27,015 bases of DNA from Bacillota bacterium (GTDB lineage: Bacteria; Bacillota; Clostridia; DSM-8532), in contig JAEWSN010000055.1 of assembly GCA_023459915.1 (NCBI GenBank), positions 1 to 27,015 on the forward strand, in the 5' to 3' direction. Position 1 is the first letter of the stretch. Every line of letters starts with the position of its first letter. Below, piece by piece: positions 1-7,436 of this stretch. Position numbers and translations under genes: made by a program. The notes under the pieces are model-generated. The model was not told the DNA's origin. It did not search any database and saw nothing but the letters and a program-made list of their open reading frames with translations.

Positions 1-43
1 GGACGGGCGGTGATTGCGCCGGCGCAAAAATAACACCAGGCGC

Positions 44-737
<694 letters not shown>

Positions 738-745
<8 letters not shown>

Positions 746-1517
746 CGAACGCGTCCTCCTCTCCCAGATAGGCCTTGATCACCAGCGGGTTGCGGCTGAT
801 TTGCTCCGGTGTGCCCGAGGCGATGGTCTGCCCGTAATCGAGCACGAGAATCCGTTCGCAGATTCCCATGACCAGGCTCATGTCGTGTTCAATCAGCAGC
901 ACCGTCAGCGCGAACCGGTCGCGGATGAAATGGATGAGATTCATCAGGTCATGGGTTTCCTGTGGATTCATGCCCGCGGCGGGCTCGTCGAGCAGCAGCA
1001 CCTTGGGATGCGTTGCCAGCGCGCGCACAATCTCGAGCTTGCGCTGTTCCCCATACGGCAGGTTTTTGGCCAGCTCGTCGCATTTGTGCGCGATGTGGAA
1101 GATGTCGAGCAGGTCCAGCGCCTCCTGTTCCATCTCCTGCTCCTTGCGGTGGAAGGAGGGCAGATGCACAAAGCTGTTGAGGATGGAGTAGGGAACCCGT
1201 GCGTGATGGGAGATGAGCACGTTCTCGAGCACCGTCATCTCCTTGAACAGGCGGATGTTCTGGAAGGTGCGCGCAATGCCGCGCCGGTTGATCTGGTGGG
1301 GTGGCACCTTCACGATGCTGCGGCCGTCGAGCGTGATGTTGCCGGATGTGGGCAGGTAGACACCGGTCAGCATGTTGAACACGGTGGTCTTGCCGGCGCC
1401 GTTCGGACCGATGAGCCCCACCAGCTCGCCTTGTTCCAGGGAGAGTGAGAAATCGGTGACCGCCTTGAGACCGCCGAACTCAATGGATATTTTCTCCACT
1501 TTCATGACTGTGCTCAT
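738..1517 (-). CDS. livG: Branched-chain amino acid ABC transporter, ATP-binding protein LivG
   Basis: First ATPase of the Liv importer. The 259-residue product has a Walker A GPNGAGKT at residues 37-44, a signature of the form LPYGEQRKLE as is usual for LivG, and a Walker B VLLLDEPAAGMNP. The AAGMNP extension and the C-terminal ILVLDYGQTIASGTP segment are characteristic of LivG rather than LivF. The chosen ATG (1517-1515) shares an ATGA with the livM stop and has an AAGGAG about six bases upstream. A second in-frame ATG four codons later is possible but has no better ribosome binding site. The gene is embedded in the liv operon by overlaps on both sides, so expression with livM and livF should be tightly coupled. 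Confidence 0.95.
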
Positions 1518-2551
1518 GTGTGCTCCTTCCTGTCTGCAACCGTGTCCCTGGAAAAGGCGCGGATGAGGCTGCGTGTCCGGAACAGCTTGGTGACGGACAG
1601 TTCGCGTGATCCCATGATGCCTCCGGGCCGGAAAATCATCATCAGAATCAGCAACAGCGGGTAGATGACCAGCCGGTAGTCCTTGAGAAACCGGAGCGCC
1701 TCCTGCAGATACGTGAGCAGGTAGCCGGCCACCACGGTGCCCGTGAGACTGCCCATGCCGCCGAAGACCACGATGATGAGGAAGTCCACCGAGCGGAGGA
1801 AGTTGAAGTCCGTGGGGTTGAGATAGTTGAACAGGAACGCGTACAGGCCGCCGCCAACGCCGGCGATGAATGCCGAGAGGCAGAAGGAAATCATCTTGTA
1901 GCGGAAGATGCCGATGCCCATGGAGCCGGACGCCACTTCATCCTCGCGCACGGATATGATGGCGCGTCCGTGGGAGGAATGGAGCAGGTTGTGGACCAGT
2001 GCCAGCACGGCCAGCATGGTGAGGGTGATGAAGACGAAATTCAACGCCGGGACATTGTCGATGGCATTCGGGTTTTTCTCCATCGCGGACTCTGAGACGA
2101 AATAGGGAACGCTGGTCAAACCGGCGGCACCGCCGGTGAGCCCTTCCAGGTTCACAAGGATGACCCGGATGATCTCGCCGAAGGCGAGCGTGACGATGGC
2201 CAGGTAGTCGCCGCGAAGCCGCAGGGTTGGAAACCCGATGATGAGGCCGAACACGGCGGTGATCACCCCGCCGATGAGGATGCCCGCAAAGATGGGCATG
2301 CCGAACTGCATCACGGAAACCGCGGCGCCATAAGCGCCGATGGCCATGAAGCCCGCATGCCCCAGCGCCAGTTGGCCGGTGAAGCCGGAGATGAGATTCA
2401 GGCTCAGCGCGATGATGACGTTGACACCGGCAAACGAAAGGATTTGGGCCGCGTACTCGTTGAGGATGTCGAACTGAATCAACAGGGCGACGATGCCCAC
2501 CATCAGCAGGGACAGTCCAAGAAGCAGGGGGAGTGCCTTGATGCGTTTCAT
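1514..2551 (-). CDS. livM: Branched-chain amino acid ABC transporter permease LivM
   Basis: One of the two integral membrane permeases of the Liv importer. The 345-residue product is hydrophobic through most of its length, with a family-typical region LSLNLISGFTGQLALGHAGFMAIGAYGAA near residues 50-80 (the LivM substrate-channel signature) and a conserved GGMGSL-TG-VVGA-like region near residues 260-275. The C-terminus (from about residue 305) is charged and cytoplasmic. It follows livH by 8 nt and overlaps livG by ATGA. The ribosome binding site before the ATG is weak (AGGTGA), suggesting dependence on translation of livH. Assignment as LivM rather than LivH rests on length and position. Confidence 0.94.
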   Translation of the reverse strand: MKRIKALPLLLGLSLLMVGIVALLIQFDILNEYAAQILSFAGVNVIIALSLNLISGFTGQLALGHAGFMAIGAYGAAVSVMQFGMPIFAGILIGGVITAVFGLIIGFPTLRLRGDYLAIVTLAFGEIIRVILVNLEGLTGGAAGLTSVPYFVSESAMEKNPNAIDNVPALNFVFITLTMLAVLALVHNLLHSSHGRAIISVREDEVASGSMGIGIFRYKMISFCLSAFIAGVGGGLYAFLFNYLNPTDFNFLRSVDFLIIVVFGGMGSLTGTVVAGYLLTYLQEALRFLKDYRLVIYPLLLILMMIFRPGGIMGSRELSVTKLFRTRSLIRAFSRDTVADRKEHT

Positions 2552-2559
2552 CCGGTCAC

Positions 2560-3456
2560 CTACACTTTCTCTTTGAGGCTCTTGCCCATGATGCCGGTGG
2601 GGCGGAACATGAGGATGAGCACCAGAATGCCGAACACCACCGCGTCCGCCAGCTTGGATGAGATGTATGCCTTCGAGAGAATCTCCGCAATGCCCAGGAT
2701 GATGCCGCCAATCATGGCGCCCGGAATGCTGCCGATGCCACCGAGAACGGCGGCCACAAACGCCTTCAGGCCCGGCATGATGCCCATGTAGGGCTGAACC
2801 TGGGGATACTTGCTGGCGAACAGCACGCCGGCGACGGCGGCCATGGCCGATCCGATGGCAAAGGTGAAGGAGATGATCCGGTTGACGTTGATGCCCATGA
2901 GGGAGGCGGCGCCCTTGTCATGGGAGACGGAGCGCATGGCCTTGCCGATTTTCGTGAATTTGACGACATATCCGAGCACCGCCATCATGATGATCGAGAC
3001 AACGATGACGATGAGATCCTGCTTGGTGATGACAACCCGTTGGCCAAACGCGTCAAAGACATTGACCGAGGCCTCGAGCTGCGGGTATTGGCGGGGATTG
3101 GGGCCCATGAAGGGCAGCACGCGGCTGCCGTTCTCTATCAGCAGCGAGGCGCCGATGGCCACGATGAGGATGTTGATGCGCGGCGCATTGCGCAGGGGCT
3201 TGTAGCACAGGCGTTCCAGCGCGACACCCAGCACCGCGCAGACCACCATGGAGACGATGAGGGCCAGAATGAGGGTGTTGGGCGTGGCGCCCAGGGCGTT
3301 GAGCACAAAAAAGCCCGTATAGGCACCCAGCATCAGCATGTCGCCATGAGCGAAGTTGATGAGCCGGACAATGCCGTACACCATGGTGTACCCAAGGGCA
3401 ATCAGGGCATAGATGAATCCCAGGGTGAACCCGTTGATGAGCTGTTGCAGGAACAT
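2560..3456 (-). CDS. livH: Branched-chain amino acid ABC transporter permease LivH
   Basis: Partner permease to LivM. The 298-residue protein begins with the nearly invariant LivH start: a hydrophobic segment with GFTLGFIYALIALGYT, then VYGIVRLINFAHGD at about residues 27-40. The C-terminal half contains GLKAFVAAVLGGIGSIPGA at about residues 230-248, the conserved cytoplasmic loop that contacts the ATPase, and ends with LMFRPTGIMGK. Length matches the family. The start follows a GAGG-containing ribosome binding site. It lies 120 bases downstream of livJ, separated by a strong hairpin (3479-3508) that probably lowers its expression relative to the binding protein. Confidence 0.95.
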   Translation of the reverse strand: MFLQQLINGFTLGFIYALIALGYTMVYGIVRLINFAHGDMLMLGAYTGFFVLNALGATPNTLILALIVSMVVCAVLGVALERLCYKPLRNAPRINILIVAIGASLLIENGSRVLPFMGPNPRQYPQLEASVNVFDAFGQRVVITKQDLIVIVVSIIMMAVLGYVVKFTKIGKAMRSVSHDKGAASLMGINVNRIISFTFAIGSAMAAVAGVLFASKYPQVQPYMGIMPGLKAFVAAVLGGIGSIPGAMIGGIILGIAEILSKAYISSKLADAVVFGILVLILMFRPTGIMGKSLKEKV

Positions 3457-3478
3457 GGGCGGTACCTCATCCGGAAAA

Positions 3479-3508
3479 CGGGAACAGATGCCCGCGCATC
3501 TGTTCCCG
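3479..3508 (-). promoter_or_regulatory. Intercistronic hairpin between livJ and livH
   Basis: A perfect stem with 13-bp arms (3479-3491 and 3496-3508) and a 4-base loop sits in the 120-base gap after livJ. Read in the operon direction (minus strand) it is followed by four T residues and then CC, so it can act as a leaky terminator or as a block to 3' exonucleases. Such elements are common after the binding-protein gene in ABC importer operons and give an excess of binding protein. The structure is seen directly; its function is inferred. Confidence 0.7.
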
Positions 3509-3576
3509 CCGCTTCCGTTCTTCCTGATTTTGAATCCGTTCTCGATGGCGCTTTCGCGCGGGGGTCCTTTCAGGGA

Positions 3577-4719
3577 TTACGGGTTGACTGTTCCGGCGTA
3601 CTCGGTGGTCAGTTTGCCGTCGGCACCCTTGACAACCTTGAGCATGACGGCGGATTTCACAGGGTTGCGCTTGTCATTGAACTTGACGTTGCCGGTGACA
3701 AACTTCTTGTTGGTCTCCATCATGGCAGCCTGCAGCTTGTCCGGATCGGTGCCGGCCTTCGCGATGGCGTCCGTGAGGATGTTCATGGAGTCGTAAGCAA
3801 GTGCGGCCAGCGCGTTCGGGGTTTCCCCGTTGTACTTGGCCTGGTAGGAGGAGACGAACTTTTTCACTTCCGGGTCGTCGGCGTCCGGCGCGTAGTGGTT
3901 GGAGTAGTAGCAGTCGATGACTTCGTCGCCGGCGTTGTTGGTGATCTCATCCCAGCCGTCCGCGCCGAGCATGGGCACGGTGATGCCCAGGGCACGCACC
4001 TGCTTGGAGATGACCGACACGGTGCTGTAGTAGTCGGGCAGGAACAGCACGTCGGGGTTGGTTGCCGCGATCTTGGTCAGCTGGGCGTTGAAGTCGGCGT
4101 CGCCGGTGGCGTAGGATTCTTCGGACACGATGGTGCCGCCGAGCGCAAGAAACTTCTCCTTGAAGTTGGTGGTAAGTCCCTTGGAGTAGTCGTTCGCGTT
4201 GTCGAACAGGATGGCGGCTGTTTTGCCCTGCAGGGTCTCAAAGGCGAACTGCGCGACCACCTGGCCTTGGAAAGAGTCGTTGTAGCAGGCGCGGAACACG
4301 AAGTTGCCGGCGTCTGTGACCGTGTCGTTCGTGGAGGAGGGGGAGATCATGACGATCTTTTTCTGCTGGGCCTCGTTGGTGATGGCCAGCGAGCATTTGG
4401 AGGTCAGCGCGCCGACCAGCGCGACGACCTTGTCGCTGGAAACCAGCTTCTTGAAAGCATTGGTGGTTTTGGCGGGGGTGGCCTCGTCGTCCTCGATGAC
4501 CAGTTCGATTTTCTTGCCGTTGATGCCGCCGGCCGCGTTGAGCTCCTCGGCGAACATCTGGGCGGCGTTCACGGACTGGACGCCGTAGGTGGCCACCTGT
4601 CCGGTGATGGGCATGATCATGCCGATCTTGATGGTGTCGCTGCCGCCGCAGGCGCTCATGGTCAGGGACAGGACGAGCACGAGGGCAACCAGGATGGCAA
4701 GGCTCTTTCTGTTTTTCAT
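3577..4719 (-). CDS. livJ: Branched-chain amino acid ABC transporter substrate-binding lipoprotein LivJ/LivK
   Basis: Extracytoplasmic binding protein of the Liv system (Peripla_BP_6 / type I periplasmic-binding fold). The 380-residue precursor has a lipoprotein signal: a KNRK basic start, a hydrophobic core of about 15 residues, and a lipobox ending MSAC with the modified cysteine at residue 24. After it come IKIGMIMPITGQVATYG, AAGGINGKKIELVIEDDEATPAKT and LVGALTSKCSLAI, all standard for LivJ/LivK. The ATG is preceded by an AGGAGG ribosome binding site. It is the promoter-proximal gene of the operon. The exact ligand cannot be read from sequence; leucine/isoleucine/valine is the family default and other amino acids or short amides are possible. 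Confidence 0.94.
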   Translation of the reverse strand: MKNRKSLAILVALVLVLSLTMSACGGSDTIKIGMIMPITGQVATYGVQSVNAAQMFAEELNAAGGINGKKIELVIEDDEATPAKTTNAFKKLVSSDKVVALVGALTSKCSLAITNEAQQKKIVMISPSSTNDTVTDAGNFVFRACYNDSFQGQVVAQFAFETLQGKTAAILFDNANDYSKGLTTNFKEKFLALGGTIVSEESYATGDADFNAQLTKIAATNPDVLFLPDYYSTVSVISKQVRALGITVPMLGADGWDEITNNAGDEVIDCYYSNHYAPDADDPEVKKFVSSYQAKYNGETPNALAALAYDSMNILTDAIAKAGTDPDKLQAAMMETNKKFVTGNVKFNDKRNPVKSAVMLKVVKGADGKLTTEYAGTVNP

Positions 4720-4824
4720 CGGGGTTCCTCCTGTAGATGGATTTGTGCGTCTGTTGGTTGATTACCCAACCATGGTCCGGATATGCAAACGAGAATGCGC
4801 ACCCGTTCCTGCTTTTGTCTCAGA

Positions 4825-4857
4825 AATTCATGCAACATCCTCGTTGTTGCATGAATT
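4825..4857. promoter_or_regulatory. Putative operator: perfect 13-bp-arm dyad over the liv start site
   Basis: Perfect inverted repeat: AATTCATGCAACA (4825-4837), 7-base spacer, TGTTGCATGAATT (4845-4857). It overlaps the last bases of the liv -10 box (4855-4860, minus strand) and extends over the predicted transcription start and about 20 bases beyond. Neither side is followed by a T tract, so it is not a standard terminator. The position is that expected for a repressor operator. A second, shorter palindrome (CTTGC, 3 bases, GCAAG; 4872-4884) overlaps the -35. The regulator is unknown and not encoded next door. Confidence 0.6.
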
Positions 4858-4883
4858 GTACCACGATGAAACTTGCACGGCAA
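4855..4883 (-). promoter_or_regulatory. Sigma-A type promoter of the liv operon
   Basis: Minus-strand -35 TTGCCG (4883-4878), 17-base spacer, -10 TACAAT (4860-4855). Transcription would begin near 4848, leaving a leader of about 130 bases before livJ. The spacing and box matches are good. The overlapping dyads suggest regulation. The rest of the 4720-5102 intergenic stretch has no credible gene. It holds a second ACTTGCA-containing segment near 4968 that resembles the one at the -35 region, and AT-rich stem-like sequence near 5082-5098 that could help end transcription of the upstream minus-strand gene. Confidence 0.65.
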
Positions 4884-5102
4884 GAGGGAAATATATGGTA
4901 ATCACAGGTGCCCAGTGCGGTTGGGTGTGCGGTGAAAAGCATCTTTATGCAATGTGGGATGACAAAACTTGCAATATCCACACCGGGACGACGATTGTCC
5001 GCGCCGGGCGCACGACCTTTTTCAGCGAAAAGGCCCGCGCGTCACAGGGAGAAGATTGGCCTGACGCAGGATTGTTCAGAAAAAAAACCATTTTTCCTGC
5101 CA

Positions 5103-6491
5103 TCACGCGCGAAATGAGACCTCCACGCGCGCAATCGCCGGGTCCCCGTCCCGGATTCGTTCTGCCCATTCCCCTGTCAGCGTGGCTGCCTTCGATGTGT
5201 GCAGCAGGCTTTTGCCTGTGCCGAAAATGCGCACGGATGCGATGGCGGCTTGCTCCGACCATGTGTCCCGTCTGCCCGGGTTGAGGTACACCACCGGGAT
5301 GTGTCCCAGAAAGCGGAAGGCGAAGGCGTTGGCCGGCACCTCGAGCAGCGTGTCTGCGCCATTCTCCGCATGGCAGGGCACCATTTCCGGCTGTGTGGTG
5401 AAATAGGATCCTGGAATCGCCGGCGCGAAGGTGAGGCAGAGCCGGCCCTTTCTGTCCAGGTGGAAGGGCGTCGCGCCGATGACCATCAGCAGCCACAGAT
5501 GGATGAATTCCGCGGTGGAACCGGAAAGCCGGGCATAATACCCTCGGCCGTGGCGGCTCTCGTCATAGAAGGCGCTTGAACAGATGAACAAGGAGTTCTC
5601 GAGGATGCTGCGGCCATAGGTGTGGGGGTCCAGCTGGAAGATCAACGCCGTTTTTGCCGCTTCGAAGTATTCGGGAACCAGCCCTTTTCGAAGAAGCGCC
5701 AACAGGTACTTGTATTCCATGTGCAGCCAGATGGACTCGTTTTCCAGCCATCCGGCGGGGAAAGCCCGATTTCGGCCAATTTCATACCCTTCCTTCGCCA
5801 GTGAGGCGTTCACTTTGAACATTTTCAGCTTGTGATCGTACAAACCGCTGGACAGTACCAGCCGGTGGAGTCGGCGCACCTTCTCCGGGTCGTTTTCACT
5901 GCGCATCGCATGGACTATCCCTTCAAGAAAGAGCGGCAGGGCGCGTCTGCGGAATGCCTTGACCCGAACGAGGGGGTGGCCATTTCTGACTGCGCCTGTT
6001 TCCTCCCAGTCTGTTGCCTCGTGGGAGAAGTAACTCAGCGGCAGGCCGCTTCCCGGATCGATGGCGGCGTTCAGACCGGTGTCCAGGGCGGCCAGCACCA
6101 CATCGGCGAATTGCAGGAACGTTGATTTGGCAAGCTGAAACTCGGTTCCCGACACACCAGTGAAGGTTTTCTCCCGAAATGTCTCCTTGGCCGAACAACG
6201 GGCGTCCCATTGCGCAAATCCCGCCATGTCACGGAAGGCGGCGGTCAGCTTGTGCAGGAAATCTGACGCCTCCACCGGAACGTGAACGGTTTCCACCTTG
6301 TCGCCGGCCTGTTGCAGCACGGTTTTCATGAGCATCAGCAAGCGCTTGAGCTCAAAGGTTTCGTTGGTGGAGGACCCGAACAAGCCAGGCAGGCTGTTCA
6401 AGGCATCATACCAATTGGGTTTGTTCGAATCGAGCTCGATACCGATGCCGGACGGGTCAAGACTGGCGGCTTTGTTCAGCACCAGCACCAC
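5103..6491 (-). CDS. C-terminal remnant of a large phosphorylase-like glycoside hydrolase
   Basis: The frame encodes about 462 residues resembling the C-terminal part of very large (roughly 1000-residue) proteins usually annotated cellobiose phosphorylase, with an alpha/alpha-barrel fold related to GH94. Recognisable segments are LDPSGIGIEL, NKPNWYDALNSLPGLFGSS near residues 24-42, where the Asp of WYD may correspond to the general acid of GH94, WLENESIWLHMEYKYLLALL, and a C-terminal beta-rich part with PVVYLNPGR. The N-terminal half or more is absent. The first possible start is a GTG at 6491 with no ribosome binding site, and the family-like sequence stops at about 6497, where a plus-strand gene fragment begins. 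It is therefore probably a non-functional remnant or an assembly-split gene. Family assignment is from memory of motifs and is moderate. Confidence 0.5.
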   Translation of the reverse strand: MVLVLNKAASLDPSGIGIELDSNKPNWYDALNSLPGLFGSSTNETFELKRLLMLMKTVLQQAGDKVETVHVPVEASDFLHKLTAAFRDMAGFAQWDARCSAKETFREKTFTGVSGTEFQLAKSTFLQFADVVLAALDTGLNAAIDPGSGLPLSYFSHEATDWEETGAVRNGHPLVRVKAFRRRALPLFLEGIVHAMRSENDPEKVRRLHRLVLSSGLYDHKLKMFKVNASLAKEGYEIGRNRAFPAGWLENESIWLHMEYKYLLALLRKGLVPEYFEAAKTALIFQLDPHTYGRSILENSLFICSSAFYDESRHGRGYYARLSGSTAEFIHLWLLMVIGATPFHLDRKGRLCLTFAPAIPGSYFTTQPEMVPCHAENGADTLLEVPANAFAFRFLGHIPVVYLNPGRRDTWSEQAAIASVRIFGTGKSLLHTSKAATLTGEWAERIRDGDPAIARVEVSFRA

Positions 6492-6520
6492 CAGCTTGGA
6501 ACACCGCCCTGCGGGACAAC

Positions 6521-7192
6521 ATGTCCGCGGGAACCATCGAGCAGCTCAAGGTGGGCGGCAAGCTCTATGCCATCCCGAACTGGTCCCGCAAGGCGACCTC
6601 CGGCGGCAATGATGTCTGGATGTACAACCAGCGCCTGTTCGAGACGGCGGGGTCTCCGGAGCTGAAAACCTTTGAGGATTTGTACGCGTACGCGGCGAAA
6701 ATCAAGAATGAGGTGAAGCAGACCAAGGAAGGCGTTTCCGCGTACCCGGTGCTGTTCAAGAACGGCGGGGATGGCTGGGAGGTCGTCCGCGTGTTCCATC
6801 GCAGCATGGGCGGGGTGCTGAGCGGCTGGTACGCCGTCATCAATGGCGAGTACAAGCTCGCCCTGCGCGAGGACAAGTTCAGGGCCGCGACCATGGAAGC
6901 CAACAGATGGTGGCGCGAGGGCCTGATGTCCGAAACCCAGTTCACCGACACGGGCGACCAGATTCTTGAAAAGCTGGTCGCCGGGCGTGCCGCCCTGCTG
7001 TGGTACGACCATTCCCAGAACGAAGCCAACAAATTCCGCACCATTCTCCGAGAAACCTTCCCGGAAGATTCCTACGAAGTTGTGACGCCCTATCCGTTCC
7101 CTCCGGCCAACGGCCTGCCTGCCGTGGAAGCCATGTACACCGAGAAGTACAAGGCCAATGTCGCGCTGTCCGGTACCTGCCTGACCAAATAG
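6521..7192 (+). CDS. Internal fragment of an ABC sugar-type extracellular solute-binding protein
   Basis: The frame resembles the middle of a family 1 (LipO/SBP_bac_1-like) solute-binding lipoprotein: VGGKLYAIPNW, then VWMYNQRLFETAGSPELKTFEDLYAYAAKIK, then QILEKLVAGRAALLWYDHSQNE. Homology-like sequence begins upstream of the first ATG, at about 6497 (codons for WNTALRDN), but no signal peptide, lipobox or ribosome binding site precedes it. The minus-strand hydrolase fragment begins at the same place. About 224 residues remain of a family normally around 450-550, and the C-terminus after ALSGTCLTK also looks short. I treat it as a broken gene. A strong hairpin lies 36 bases after the stop. Family call is moderate; ligand unknown. 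Confidence 0.55.
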   Translation: MSAGTIEQLKVGGKLYAIPNWSRKATSGGNDVWMYNQRLFETAGSPELKTFEDLYAYAAKIKNEVKQTKEGVSAYPVLFKNGGDGWEVVRVFHRSMGGVLSGWYAVINGEYKLALREDKFRAATMEANRWWREGLMSETQFTDTGDQILEKLVAGRAALLWYDHSQNEANKFRTILRETFPEDSYEVVTPYPFPPANGLPAVEAMYTEKYKANVALSGTCLTK

Positions 7193-7227
7193 GATCGCGG
7201 CCGTTCGGGCTTTTTGGACACAAGGCG

Positions 7228-7278
7228 AAAAGGGGTTGCCTTTCCATCGCGCAACGCGATGGCGGGGCAGTCCCTTTT
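7228..7278. terminator. Long interrupted hairpin, probable bidirectional terminator
   Basis: Nested complementary segments: AAAAGGG (7228-7234) with CCCTTTT (7272-7278), TGCC (7237-7240) with GGCA (7266-7269), and a perfect 8-bp inner stem CCATCGCG / CGCGATGG (7244-7262) with a 3-base loop. The A-rich left edge and T-rich right edge fit a factor-independent terminator for the solute-binding fragment. It also isolates the promoter at 7337-7365. Confidence 0.5.
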
Positions 7279-7326
7279 CTTGAGATCAGTGGGGCCCGGC
7301 GCATCCGTGGGGATTCCCGGATAAAA

Positions 7327-7338
7327 GAACAAACGTTT
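7327..7338. promoter_or_regulatory. Putative LexA/DinR (SOS) box
   Basis: GAACAAACGTTT matches the core of the Bacillus-type LexA/DinR box (GAAC-RNRY-GTTY) at every fixed position and overlaps the first bases of the -35 of the downstream DNA repair operon. The inner ten bases (CAAACGTTTG, 7330-7339) are a perfect palindrome. The match and location are seen; binding by LexA is inferred and lexA is not in this window. Confidence 0.5.
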
Positions 7339-7365
7339 GCAATAGGCGGCGGGAACGCATATAAT
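7337..7365 (+). promoter_or_regulatory. Sigma-A type promoter of the radical SAM operon
   Basis: -35 TTGCAA (7337-7342), 17-base spacer, consensus -10 TATAAT (7360-7365). The expected start is near 7372, giving a leader of about 65 bases before the GTG at 7437. Confidence 0.7.
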
Positions 7366-7436
7366 GATCCTGTGCCGACCGCGCGGGTGCCAAACGCGCG
7401 GAGCGCAAGCCATTTTGATAAGCGGGGTGGACGGCC

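Noticed and set aside
14..27. Palindrome TTGCGCCGGCGCAA after livF as a terminator
   Set aside because: It has no loop and no T tract after it in the direction of transcription; the window edge prevents further judgement.
2920..4761. 613-codon open frame on the plus strand, antisense to livH and livJ
   Set aside because: It is a GC-driven shadow: the minus strand carries clear LivH and LivJ proteins with ribosome binding sites, and the antisense product has no recognisable domain.
5016..5033. CCTTTT / AAAAGG hairpin as a terminator for the hydrolase remnant
   Set aside because: The stem is only 6 bp, mostly A-T, and is not followed by a T run on the minus strand.
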